Shown piece by piece: positions 19,792 to 27,994 of a stretch of DNA of 64,000 nucleotides. The DNA comes from Chitinibacter sp. SCUT-21 (lineage in GTDB: Bacteria; Pseudomonadota; Gammaproteobacteria; Burkholderiales; Chitinibacteraceae), in the NCBI GenBank assembly GCA_041874755.1, contig CP102611.1:2790001-2854000 (forward strand). Direction: 5' to 3'. The position numbers and the translations under genes are program-made. Below the pieces are notes generated by a model that worked only from the letters and a program-made list of their open reading frames with translations, was not told where the DNA came from and made no database searches. Each line of letters starts with the position of its first letter. Positions within the stretch are counted from its first letter, which is position 1.

Positions 19792-19904
19792 TTTATCCTC
19801 CAGGATGATTCAACTTTGAGAGTTCGTATTCTTTTGCTCCGTGTCCTGTAGCGATGTCCAAGGCGCTACATTGATGTTTATTCTCAATGCCTTGATCGAT
19901 TGAA

Positions 19905-19941
19905 TATCCTCAATTAGCTAAAAATTATCCTTTATTAGCTA
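19905..19941 (-). promoter_or_regulatory. AraC-type operator: two direct repeats
   Basis: Two 16-base direct repeats of the form TATCCTnnATTAGCTA occur at 19905-19920 and 19926-19941, differing only at the two n positions and spaced exactly 21 bases (two helical turns). This is the usual arrangement for an AraC-family dimer. They lie about 115-150 bases upstream of the binding-protein start on the minus strand. A further 7-bp inverted repeat, TGTAGCG/CGCTACA (19848-19870), falls in the putative leader. The rest of the 19792-20121 gap shows no gene. Confidence 0.65.
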
Positions 19942-20121
19942 TTTTGAATGCCTTGCGGAAGTTTTTTGTAAGTGATCGATAGGAAGTCAGCGTGGGCTTA
20001 GTCTGCTTCCTTCTTGCTTCGTGAATAGTTTTTCTTCGGCCTTTTGCCGGTAAACGCTCTCGAGGTGCCCCGCATCCTTTACAATATCGCCTCACTTCCT
20101 TGCGTTAGGCATTGCTAGCTT

Positions 20122-20871
20122 ATGGCCCATAGAATCATTTTTCTCGATACCGAAACCACCGGTTTGCGCGTGGAAGACGGCAACCGCATTTTGGAAATCG
20201 CGGCCGTCGAGATGATCGATCGCAAACTGTCTGCGCCCGATTGTCATTTGCATCGCTATATCAACCCTGAACGCGATTCGGAAGAGGGCGCGTTGAATGT
20301 TCACGGTTTAACGACGCAGTTTTTGGCCGATAAACCCAAATTTGCCGCGATTGTTGACGAATTTCTGGAATTCGTACGCGGCAGCGAACTCGTTATCCAT
20401 AATGCACCGTTTGACGTTGGCTATTTGAATATGGAGCTGGGCCGCCTCGGCCGCGGCAAAATCGAAGACTACGTCGAGACTGTTACCGACACGCTGAAAA
20501 TGGCCAAAGATTTGTGGCCGGGCAAGCGCAATAGCTTGGACGCGCTGTGTGATCGTTACGAAGTCGATCGCTCTGGCCGTACTTTGCACGGCGCCTTGAT
20601 CGACTGCGAATTGCTCGCCGAAGTGTATATGGCGATGACGCGCGGGCAAGATAGCCTGCTGATCGACTTTGCCCCGACGCAAGAAGAAGCCGCCGCCGAC
20701 GCCGCGCGCCGCAGCCAACGCGCGCCGCTAATTATTGCGCAAGCGAGCGCCGAAGATTTGGCGCTGCACACGGCTTATTTGGATGAACTCGATAAAATTG
20801 TCAAAGGCGATTGCCTGTGGCGCACGCTAGAACCTAAGCTTGAATCTACGCCTGCCGCGCCTGCAGCTTAA
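20122..20871 (+). CDS. dnaQ: DNA polymerase III epsilon subunit (proofreading exonuclease)
   Basis: 249-residue DEDDh 3'-5' exonuclease. The three exonuclease motifs are intact: FLDTETTG (Asp9, Glu11), VIHNAPFDVGYLN (Asp98) and RTLHGALIDCELLAEVY (His156, Asp161). The C-terminal tail (about 195-249), which binds the alpha subunit in the family, is present. Six bases separate it from the next gene, and ispD follows that, so the three are probably one transcript. Confidence 0.95.
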   Translation: MAHRIIFLDTETTGLRVEDGNRILEIAAVEMIDRKLSAPDCHLHRYINPERDSEEGALNVHGLTTQFLADKPKFAAIVDEFLEFVRGSELVIHNAPFDVGYLNMELGRLGRGKIEDYVETVTDTLKMAKDLWPGKRNSLDALCDRYEVDRSGRTLHGALIDCELLAEVYMAMTRGQDSLLIDFAPTQEEAAADAARRSQRAPLIIAQASAEDLALHTAYLDELDKIVKGDCLWRTLEPKLESTPAAPAA

Positions 20872-20877
20872 AAAACT

Positions 20878-21717
20878 ATGAGTGTTTGTATGAATACCAC
20901 CGAATTAAAATCCGCCGCGCACGCGGCGTGGGAAGACGGCGATTTAGCCGCCGCCGAACAGCATTTTTTGGCCGCGCTCGCCATCGACGAGCAAGACGCG
21001 CAAACGCATTACGATTTGGCGCTGCTGTATAAAAACAGCGAGCCGAGCAACTGGACCAAAGCGCAGCAGCACAATGCGCGCGCGCTCGAAATCAAACCCG
21101 ACGACGAAGCCGCGTGGTGGAATCTCGGCATCGCCGCCACGGCCAACCAAGATTGGGCCAGCGCCGCGCAGGCGTGGGCCAAGTTTGGGCATCACTACAG
21201 CGCTGACGAATTAGCGGGTTTGCAATCTGGCACTGAACGTATTGCCATCCGCATCCGCGTTGGCAAACATCAGGAAGTGATTTTTGGTCAACGCATCGAT
21301 CCAGCGCGCGCGCTGGTATCGGGCGTGCCGTTGCCCGATCTGGAAATCGGCCACGGCGATATTCTGCTGCTCGACGGCGTGCCGCGCGGCGCGCGCGAAG
21401 TTGACGGCGTGAGCTACCCCGTTTACGAAGTGTTGGAGCGCATTTATCAACATACTGCCGCCACGTATGTGATTGAAGCCGAAGTGCCGGATGAGACTGC
21501 ACAAGATACCCTGTTTAAAGTGGCGGCCGAAGCGAAACTACCCGTTGCCGATTTTGACTTTAATGTTGCCAGCGAAGCGCCGAAATGGCTGGTCGTGCGC
21601 CAATACGGCGTCGCCGCAATCGAAGATCAACCCGTCGCCGACCTGATCACCGCCTGGCTCACCGCGCGCAGCGATGTGATTATTCGCGATGTGTATGTGG
21701 CGTATCCGGAAGAGTAA
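20878..21717 (+). CDS. TPR-repeat protein of unknown function
   Basis: 279-residue cytoplasmic protein. Residues about 10-105 form two to three tetratricopeptide units (AAEQHFLAALAIDEQDAQTHYDLALLY, KAQQHNARALEIKPDDEAAWWNLGIA). The rest (about 115-279) is a mixed alpha/beta region without a motif I recognise. No signal peptide. Its sequence is very GC-rich, like its neighbours dnaQ and ispD. Its stop overlaps the ispD start by one base, so the two are translationally coupled. A second start (ATG at 20890) is possible. Confidence 0.8.
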   Translation: MSVCMNTTELKSAAHAAWEDGDLAAAEQHFLAALAIDEQDAQTHYDLALLYKNSEPSNWTKAQQHNARALEIKPDDEAAWWNLGIAATANQDWASAAQAWAKFGHHYSADELAGLQSGTERIAIRIRVGKHQEVIFGQRIDPARALVSGVPLPDLEIGHGDILLLDGVPRGAREVDGVSYPVYEVLERIYQHTAATYVIEAEVPDETAQDTLFKVAAEAKLPVADFDFNVASEAPKWLVVRQYGVAAIEDQPVADLITAWLTARSDVIIRDVYVAYPEE

Positions 21718-22415
21718 TGAAAAAGATCGCCCTCGTTCCCGCCGCTGGTAGCGGCAGCCGCATGGCCAGCGCCACGCCGAAACAATACCTTGATTTACTC
21801 GGCCAGCCGCTGATTGCGCACACGCTGCGCGCGCTGCTTGGCGCGGCGCAGATTGATCAGGTCATCGTCGTGATTTCGCCCGAAGACGAATGGTGGGGCA
21901 GCTATGATTGGGCGGCTTTGCTCGGCAGCCTAGAGCGCCTGCTGGTGCTGCGCGTCGGCGGCGCGAGCCGTGCCGAATCGGTGATGAATGGCTTGGCCGC
22001 AATGGACGCCGCCGACGAGAGCTGGGTGCTGGTGCACGACGCCGCGCGGCCTTGCCTGACGAGTGCGCAAGTCGATGGCATGATTACCGAGCTGGAGTAT
22101 GATGCTGTAGGCGGTATTCTGGCTGTGCCGGTGGCCGATACCCTGAAGGTTGCTGCTGCAGAGCAACGCATTGCGCGCACGACACCACGCGATGGCCTGT
22201 GGCAAGCGCAAACCCCACAAATGTTCCGCCGCGGCGAGCTACTCGCCGCACTGCAAGACGCTTTGCCCGATCATGTTGCCGAGATAACCGACGAAGCGAG
22301 CGCGCTCGAACGCCTTGGTAAATCGCCCAAACTCGTCATGGGCAGCCCGTGGAATTTGAAAGTGACCTATCCGCAGGATTTGGCTTTGGCGGGGTTATTG
22401 CTTAACGCCAAGTGA
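21717..22415 (+). CDS. ispD: 2-C-methyl-D-erythritol 4-phosphate cytidylyltransferase
   Basis: 232-residue enzyme that joins CTP to MEP in the non-mevalonate isoprenoid pathway. The nucleotide-binding start ALVPAAGSGSRM followed by PKQYLDLLGQPL is diagnostic, as are VLVHDAARPCL and DGLWQAQTPQMF. The ATG shares a base with the preceding stop (TAATG). In many bacteria ispF follows directly; here about 940 bases of other sequence lie between them. Confidence 0.95.
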   Translation: MKKIALVPAAGSGSRMASATPKQYLDLLGQPLIAHTLRALLGAAQIDQVIVVISPEDEWWGSYDWAALLGSLERLLVLRVGGASRAESVMNGLAAMDAADESWVLVHDAARPCLTSAQVDGMITELEYDAVGGILAVPVADTLKVAAAEQRIARTTPRDGLWQAQTPQMFRRGELLAALQDALPDHVAEITDEASALERLGKSPKLVMGSPWNLKVTYPQDLALAGLLLNAK

Positions 22416-22443
22416 TCAAGCATCTTAAAATTGAGGAGGTTTG

Positions 22444-22799
22444 ATGGTTTCGTTTCTTTTTTTAATTATCGGTTTTGGTCTGGCTGCGTTTGTTTCTGAG
22501 CGTTCTTTGAAACTGCTAACAGAAACCGAGGTTGGGTTGCTAATGAAAGAAACGGCGATTTTTTGCAAGTTTAATCTAGTCGCAATATTCATTTTTGTAG
22601 GGTTGTCATATCTTGTAGAAGGTTATGCGGGGCTGTGCTATTTTTATTGTGTTTATTGATTATTCAAGGTTTTTCAATACGAAAAATATTGAGCCTAAAT
22701 TTGCCCCCGTCGTGTAAAAAAGCCCAAATAGCGTCTGTAGTGATTGTAAATTTAGGTATTTTGCTAACGCTTAGCGCGACTTGGTTGGGGGTTGCGTAG
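22444..22799 (+). pseudogene. Small four-helix membrane protein with a frameshift
   Basis: A strong GGAGG site precedes an ATG at 22444. The frame encodes two hydrophobic helices and stops at 22659 (71 codons). Restoring one G in the GGGG run at 22629-22632 continues it in another frame to 22799 with no stop, adding two more hydrophobic segments (AVLFLLCLLIIQGFSI and IASVVIVNLGILLTL). The intact product would be about 118 residues with four helices. No family recognised. Either a decayed gene, a homopolymer sequencing error or a phase-variable tract. Confidence 0.6.
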
Positions 22800-22816
22800 G
22801 GTCGGCTTTAGCCGAC
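22796..22816 (+). repeat. REP sequence, left copy
   Basis: GTAG head (22796-22799) followed by a palindromic stem GTCGGCT/AGCCGAC (22801-22816). Near-perfect inverted partner of the copy at 23303-23323 (one mismatch in 21). The GTAG tetranucleotide plus imperfect palindrome is the known layout of REPs recognised by RAYT transposases. The frameshifted gene's distal stop lies inside the GTAG. Confidence 0.8.
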
Positions 22817-22840
22817 TTTTTATTTTGATAGGAATTAATC

Positions 22841-23311
22841 ATGCCACGCAGTGATTTGCTAAAAGGTCGCTATAGCGCCGCTGGGCATGTTTACCACATT
22901 ACTTGTACCACTCATAAGCGAACCCCTTATTTCGAAGAACCCGCATTTGCCAGAATCGTGATTCGTGAAATGCGCTCTTTGCACGAAGCTCATCACGTTG
23001 ATTCATTAGCATGGGTATTGATGCCCGATCATTTGCATTGGCTTTTTACTCTGCAATCTGAGCGAGATATGGCAGATGTAATGCAAAGTGTAAAAGGTCG
23101 CAGTGCAAGATTGATCAATGAATTTTTGCACCGCAATGGCGCGATTTGGCAAAAAGGTTTTTATGATCACACAGTGCGTTCGGATGAAAATTTGAAGCAC
23201 ATTGCGCGGTATATTGTGGCAAATCCACTGCGTGCTGGATTAGTGCAGCAGATTGGTGACTACCCGTGGTGGGATGCAGTCTGGTTGGAAAATAGTCTGA
23301 TGGTCGGCTGA
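22841..23311 (+). CDS. REP-associated tyrosine transposase (RAYT)
   Basis: 156-residue Y1/HUH transposase of the IS200-like group. The HUH pair is seen in MPDHLHWLF (His64, His66) and the catalytic Tyr in HIARYIVANPLRAGL (Tyr124). An AGGA site precedes the ATG. It lies between two inverted REP sequences, the right one overlapping its stop codon. RAYTs are thought to be domesticated and to spread or maintain REPs rather than move as autonomous insertion sequences. Confidence 0.92.
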   Translation: MPRSDLLKGRYSAAGHVYHITCTTHKRTPYFEEPAFARIVIREMRSLHEAHHVDSLAWVLMPDHLHWLFTLQSERDMADVMQSVKGRSARLINEFLHRNGAIWQKGFYDHTVRSDENLKHIARYIVANPLRAGLVQQIGDYPWWDAVWLENSLMVG

Positions 23312-23323
23312 AGCCGACCCTAC
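23303..23323 (-). repeat. REP sequence, right copy
   Basis: Palindromic stem GTCGGCT/AGCCGAC followed by CCTAC, so its GTAG head is on the minus strand, facing the left copy at 22796-22816. Overlaps the RAYT stop codon (23309-23311). Confidence 0.8.
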
Positions 23324-23353
23324 AAGTACATTTGGTTTAATAAGGAATTTGAA

Positions 23354-23839
23354 ATGTCTTTACCTTTCCGCATCGGCCAAGGCTGGGATGTGCACCGTAT
23401 GGTGTTGGAACGCCCGTTAATTCTGGGTGGGGTGCATATACCCTATGAAAAAGGCTTGCTCGGCCATTCGGATGCCGATGCGCTATTGCATGCGATTACC
23501 GATGCGGTGCTCGGCGGTGCTGGCTTGGGTGATATTGGTCGGCATTTTCCGGATACCGCGGTCGAGTTTAAAGGCGCTGATAGTCGCGTGTTGCTGCGCG
23601 AAGCGGTCAATCGGGTGCGGATTGCGGGTTGGCGCGTGGGCAATGTTGATGCGTCGATTTTGATTCAGCAGCCGAAAATGGCGCCGCATATTCCAGCGAT
23701 GGTCGCCAATATTGCCGCTGATTTGGGCATTGACCCGACTTGCGTCAATGTTAAAGCCAAGACTTACGAAAAGCTCGGCTCAGTGGGTGAGGGCGATGCG
23801 GTTGAGGCACAAGCGGTGGCTTTGCTGCTGCCAGCATAA
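23354..23839 (+). CDS. ispF: 2-C-methyl-D-erythritol 2,4-cyclodiphosphate synthase
   Basis: 161-residue enzyme making the cyclic diphosphate intermediate of the MEP pathway, two steps after IspD. Metal and substrate motifs: [38 protein letters not shown] and [19 protein letters not shown]. An AAGGA site precedes the ATG. Confidence 0.97.
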   Translation: MSLPFRIGQGWDVHRMVLERPLILGGVHIPYEKGLLGHSDADALLHAITDAVLGGAGLGDIGRHFPDTAVEFKGADSRVLLREAVNRVRIAGWRVGNVDASILIQQPKMAPHIPAMVANIAADLGIDPTCVNVKAKTYEKLGSVGEGDAVEAQAVALLLPA

Positions 23840-23851
23840 AATACTGTGATT

Positions 23852-23898
23852 GGTATATAGCTGTAGCCTTTATATAAACTAACCTACAGCCCTATACC
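23852..23898. repeat. Imperfect inverted repeat between ispF and the ATPase gene
   Basis: GGTATATAGCTGTAG (23852-23866) pairs with CTACAGCCCTATACC (23884-23898) at 13 of 15 positions. It overlaps the 3' end of the convergent ATPase gene. No T-tract, so terminator function is uncertain. Confidence 0.4.
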
Positions 23899-26575
23899 TT
23901 TTTTTGTAAAAAAGCCGAAACAGCCATTTTCGGCCTTCTTCCAGCAGCCAAATGCTAGACGCGACGGCGATGCAAGTTGGCCAGTCGCTCCACGCCATGC
24001 CGTGGGTGTGAAACAGGCTTTGCGCGGTAGGCCAGTGCACCGCGATGATTTGCAGGCTCAGTACCGCCAAGAGCGACATCCACAGCATGCGGTTGGTGAA
24101 AAAATGGCCGTTGAACGCGCTGTGGCGCTCGTTACGGGCGTTAAACACATTAAAAAACTGAAACAGCACAAAGGTCGTGAACGCCATCGTTGCGGCTCGC
24201 TCGGGGCTGCCTTGCTGTAATTCCCACGCCAAAACCCCAAGCGTGCCGACCATCATCGTCGCACCGTAGGCCAGAATGCGGCTGAGTCGCGGCGCGGTCA
24301 ACACCGCTTCGGATTGGCTGCGCGGCGCTTGCTCCATAATGTCGTCGCGCGCCGGGTCGAGCGCGAGCGAAATCGCCGGCGGGCCGTCCATAATAATCGC
24401 AATCCATAAAATCTGTATCGGCGTAAACGGCGCGGGCAAGCCCAGCCACGGCGCGATAAACACGGTCAGAATCGCGCCGATGGTTGTTGAGAGCTGAAAA
24501 CGCACAAACTTCAGGATGTTTTCATACAGCGCCCGGCCTTGATGCACGGCGGAAACGATGGTGGCGAAATTATCGTCGGTCAGCACCATCGTCGCTGCTT
24601 CCTTGGCGACTGCGCTGCCGTTTTTGCCCATTGCGACGCCGATGTCGGCGGTTTTCAGCGCCGGCGCATCGTTCACTCCGTCGCCTGTCATTGCTACGAC
24701 ATGGCCTTGCGCCTGCAGCGCATTCACAATTTTGACTTTGTGTGCCGGTGAGACGCGCGCAAAAACGGCGATATCGTCGATGCGCTCGGCCAGCTCGCTG
24801 GTGCTGAGTTTTTCCAATTCCGCGCCGGTCATGCAGTTGCCGACAAGGTTGAGCTCGTGCGCAATCGCTTGGCCGGTGGCCTGATGATCGCCCGTAATCA
24901 TTTTGACAGCGATGCCCGCGCGCTGGCACAAGGCTATGGCATCGCGCGCTTCGCTGCGCGGTGGGTCTTGCAGGCCGATTAAGGCGACAAAGCATAAATC
25001 ATGGATGTGTTGCTTGAGTGGCGTGCTGGCTAATGCCTGCGTAGGAATATGGCGCTGCGCCAGCATTAAGCCGCGCAGGCCTTGCTGCGCCATCGCGTGA
25101 TACTGTGCGATGATGTTTTGGCGCTCGCCGTCGCTCAGCGCTATTTCGCCTGCGGCATTCAGCGTATGCGTACAGTGCGCGAGCAGTACATCGGGCGCGC
25201 CTTTTAGATAAATCTGCACGCCAGTTTCTGCATGATGGAAGGTCGCCATGTATTTGTGCGCGCTGTCGAACGGGATTTCGGCGCAGCGTGCCAGCGCAGG
25301 GCTTTGGCCGGGTATTTTCGCCGCCAGCACCAACAAGGCGGCTTCCATTGGGTCGCCGATGATTTGCTCGCCAGTGATGTGGCTATCGTTGCAGGCGCGT
25401 AATGGCGCAAGCAGCGGCATCAAGTCGGGCAGTGTATCGCAATCACTGGCGCTGATTTCACCGCTGCTGCGATAGCCTTCACCGCTAATCTGAAATAAGC
25501 GTTGTTGATAATACAGAGATCTGGCCGTCATTTGATTTAGTGTCAGCGTGCCAGTTTTATCTGAGCAAATGACCGTAGTGCAGCCCAAGGTTTCCACGCT
25601 GGCCAGGCGTTTGACGATGGCGTGCTGCTTGGCCATTTTATGCATGCCTAAAGCCAGCGTGACGGTGACCACGACGGGTAAACCTTCGGGAATTGCAGCT
25701 ACGCCCAGCGCAATGGCGCTGATGATAATTTGCGCTAAAGCCAAGCCGCGCAGCCACTCGAGTAGGGCTAGTATGCTGACCAAACTGATTGCAATTAGCC
25801 CCAGTTTCTTTCCCAACAGATCGAGCTGGATTTGCAGCGGAGTGGCCGATTCGGCGCTGGCGGCAAGGACGGCTGATATTTTCCCCATTTCAGTGTGCAG
25901 ACCGGTGGCGGTAACAAGTATTTCCGCGCGTCCGCGTGTCAGTAGTGTGTTCATAAACGCCATGGTATGGCGCTCTGCCAATGGCGTTTCTATGGGCAGC
26001 GCAGCGTCGACTTGTTTGCTCGCGGGCAGTGATTCCCCAGTCAGTGTTGACTCATCAATTTCCACGCCAACCGCCACCAGTACTCGCCCGTCTGCAGGGA
26101 CGCGATCACCCGCTTCCAGTAGCACAATATCGCCAGGGACTAGCTCGGAGGCGTCGATTTGCTGCTTTTGACCATTGCGCCGCACTTGGGTTTGCGAGGG
26201 TAGCATCGCTTTCAAAGCGCTGAGGCTTTGCTCGGCGCGGTATTCTTGGTAAAAGCTAACCAAGGCATTGATTAATACCACGGTAAAGATGATTAGCGCA
26301 TCTTTTTGATTGCCGATCAGTGCCGATAAAATTGCCGCACCAATTAACACTAAAATCAACGCACTGCGAAATTGGCTGATAAAAACCAAAACCGCATGAC
26401 GCTGCTGTGTTTCAGGTAAGCCATTTTCACCATAAGCGGCTCGCAATGAGTGAATGGCCATGTCGTCCAAACCCAGCTGCGCGTCCACGCCAAAACCTTG
26501 CGCCAATTCACGGTGTGACATTGCGTGCGCGTGTGTAAGCGGGCTGGGCGAATCTTTTGCAGGCAGACTGGGCAT
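23879..26575 (-). CDS. P-type ATPase, Ca2+/Mn2+ (SPCA/PMR1-like)
   Basis: About 898-residue P2-type cation pump of the inner membrane. Visible in order: N-terminal cation-ATPase domain (HRELAQGFGV), TM1-2, actuator TGES (about 179-182), TM4 with IPEGLPVVVTVTLALG, phosphorylation site DKTGTLT (Asp about 339), the hinge MTGDGVNDAPALK, and TM5-TM6 with LWIAIIMDGPPAISLALDP. The PEGLP in TM4 and the MDGPPA signature after TM6 resemble SPCA/PMR1 Ca2+/Mn2+ pumps more than the SERCA pattern. Start chosen at the ATG at 26575; ATG at 26584 is also in frame. Confidence 0.88.
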   Translation of the reverse strand: MPSLPAKDSPSPLTHAHAMSHRELAQGFGVDAQLGLDDMAIHSLRAAYGENGLPETQQRHAVLVFISQFRSALILVLIGAAILSALIGNQKDALIIFTVVLINALVSFYQEYRAEQSLSALKAMLPSQTQVRRNGQKQQIDASELVPGDIVLLEAGDRVPADGRVLVAVGVEIDESTLTGESLPASKQVDAALPIETPLAERHTMAFMNTLLTRGRAEILVTATGLHTEMGKISAVLAASAESATPLQIQLDLLGKKLGLIAISLVSILALLEWLRGLALAQIIISAIALGVAAIPEGLPVVVTVTLALGMHKMAKQHAIVKRLASVETLGCTTVICSDKTGTLTLNQMTARSLYYQQRLFQISGEGYRSSGEISASDCDTLPDLMPLLAPLRACNDSHITGEQIIGDPMEAALLVLAAKIPGQSPALARCAEIPFDSAHKYMATFHHAETGVQIYLKGAPDVLLAHCTHTLNAAGEIALSDGERQNIIAQYHAMAQQGLRGLMLAQRHIPTQALASTPLKQHIHDLCFVALIGLQDPPRSEARDAIALCQRAGIAVKMITGDHQATGQAIAHELNLVGNCMTGAELEKLSTSELAERIDDIAVFARVSPAHKVKIVNALQAQGHVVAMTGDGVNDAPALKTADIGVAMGKNGSAVAKEAATMVLTDDNFATIVSAVHQGRALYENILKFVRFQLSTTIGAILTVFIAPWLGLPAPFTPIQILWIAIIMDGPPAISLALDPARDDIMEQAPRSQSEAVLTAPRLSRILAYGATMMVGTLGVLAWELQQGSPERAATMAFTTFVLFQFFNVFNARNERHSAFNGHFFTNRMLWMSLLAVLSLQIIAVHWPTAQSLFHTHGMAWSDWPTCIAVASSIWLLEEGRKWLFRLFYKKRYRAVG

Positions 26576-26737
26576 AATGCACATTCTCAACAAGACATAG
26601 TTCAGTTTAGTTCTATCGCTGCGCAGTGCAGAAAATCATGACGAATCGTGAGTGCGAAGCGTTATTTTTTACCGAATGAATACTTGAGTTTGGCGTACGA
26701 TAAAGGCTTAGCGAATGAGACAGAAAGAGGCAAGGTG

Positions 26738-27547
26738 ATGAAACGGCAAAGCGTGCAAGGGCTGATCGGATTGCTCATGTTAGGAATGAGCTTATTCAAT
26801 GTGGCGTATGCGGATTATGTTGATAGCTTCGCACCCCGACATAAGTTGGCGAGCCAATTGGCCGACGTGCTACAAGCAGCTTTTCCCGATGCATCGATCA
26901 AAGCATTTTCTGGTCAAATTATTGTGAATGCAGCTGATCAGCCAAGTTACGAGCGGATTCGTGCTTTTGCCACGCAACTTGATACTGCAACACGCAGTTT
27001 GCAAATTACCGTTGAGCAACGTGCGCAATCACAAACGCAGCAAAGTGCTGTTGGTGTGGATGGTGAGCTTGTTCTTTCTAATCAAGGAACTGCCGGGCGT
27101 GTTGAGCTGGAGATGCAGCATCAGCAAAATCAGCGGCAAGCATTTAGCCAGCAGCGTTTGCGTACCCTAGATGGGAGCAATGCAATGATTATGCTGGGCC
27201 AGCAGCGCTTTATTCCGCAGCTCAGTTTTGTATACCGACCAGGGTATGCCATTGTGCAGCATGGTGGCGCTTGGCAAGCGGCAGGTACTGGCTTTTATGT
27301 CGCTCCAAGCTTGCTGGGTGATGGTCGTATTAGTCTGAAGATTGCACCGCAAGCGAGTAGTTTTATTCGCGATGGCAGCATCAATGTGCACCAAACCTAC
27401 AGCGAGGTTGAAGGCCGCTTGGGTGAATGGTTGCCGATTGGAGAATCGCGCAGCGAGGGCTCGAACGATAGGCGCCGTATTGCTGGGGTCGACCAGCAAG
27501 CCAACCAAGCGCGCTATACCGTGTGGGTAAAGGTTGAATTACAGTAG
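26738..27547 (+). CDS. Secreted secretin-like protein of unknown function
   Basis: 269 residues with a signal peptide (MKRQSVQGLIGLLMLGMSLFNVAYA). Residues about 40-100 (LADVLQAAFPDASIKAFSGQIIVNAADQPSYERIRAFATQLD) resemble the short N-domains of secretins, and the C-terminal part (RISLKIAPQASSFIRDGSINVHQTYSEVEGRLGEWLPIGES) resembles the start of a secretin barrel domain, but it is far shorter than a full secretin. No type II or type IV pilus secretin genes adjoin it. Start chosen at the ATG after AAGG. The secretin link is inference from sequence feel. Confidence 0.65.
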   Translation: MKRQSVQGLIGLLMLGMSLFNVAYADYVDSFAPRHKLASQLADVLQAAFPDASIKAFSGQIIVNAADQPSYERIRAFATQLDTATRSLQITVEQRAQSQTQQSAVGVDGELVLSNQGTAGRVELEMQHQQNQRQAFSQQRLRTLDGSNAMIMLGQQRFIPQLSFVYRPGYAIVQHGGAWQAAGTGFYVAPSLLGDGRISLKIAPQASSFIRDGSINVHQTYSEVEGRLGEWLPIGESRSEGSNDRRRIAGVDQQANQARYTVWVKVELQ

Positions 27548-27576
27548 GCTTTGAATTGACTTTAAAAGGGATCACG

Positions 27577-27981
27577 ATGTTGGCAGTGGGGTTGGATCAT
27601 CTTAATTTTCGAGTGCCTAGCCATTTATTGGTGCCAATGAAGTCATTTTATTGTGACATTGTCGGACTGTACGAAGGTGCAAGGCCTGATTTTGGCACGG
27701 TTGGATATTGGCTATATGCTCAAGGTCAGCCGGTGATTCATTTGTCGTGCTTAAAAAATGCCGACCTGTTTGACCCTCTGGCTAAAAGCGCTTTTGATCA
27801 TGTCGCCTTTCGTTGCTTAGATGCCGATGCGGCTCTGCAAGCGCTAACCGAGCAGGGCGTACAATTTACGCTACGCCATTTTCCACTTGAGGGATTAAGC
27901 CAGATTTTTATGCGCGACCCTGCGGGCAATACGGTGGAGCTCAATTGCCCGCTTTCAGCATCGCATCAAGATCAAGCCTAA
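27577..27981 (+). CDS. VOC-family (glyoxalase/dioxygenase fold) protein
   Basis: 134-residue single VOC domain: GLDHLNFRVP with the first metal-ligand position, FYCDIVGLYEGARPDF, FDHVAFRC and the end motif IFMRDPAGNTVELNC. The fold binds a divalent metal and acts on varied small molecules; the substrate is not evident. ATG at 27577 chosen because AAAGGG lies 7 bases upstream. Convergent with the hydrolase gene, only 13 bases between stops. Confidence 0.85.
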   Translation: MLAVGLDHLNFRVPSHLLVPMKSFYCDIVGLYEGARPDFGTVGYWLYAQGQPVIHLSCLKNADLFDPLAKSAFDHVAFRCLDADAALQALTEQGVQFTLRHFPLEGLSQIFMRDPAGNTVELNCPLSASHQDQA

Positions 27982-27994
27982 GCGCAGAGAATGC

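Noticed and set aside
19848..19870. Inverted repeat TGTAGCG/CGCTACA upstream of the binding-protein gene, considered as a separate operator
   Set aside because: Only 7 bp with a 9-base gap and no second copy; kept as a note with the operator, not as an independent site.
25548..26171. 207-codon plus-strand frame inside the P-type ATPase gene
   Set aside because: Low-complexity Ser/Ala-rich translation produced by the codon bias of the opposite strand; the ATPase motifs are certain.
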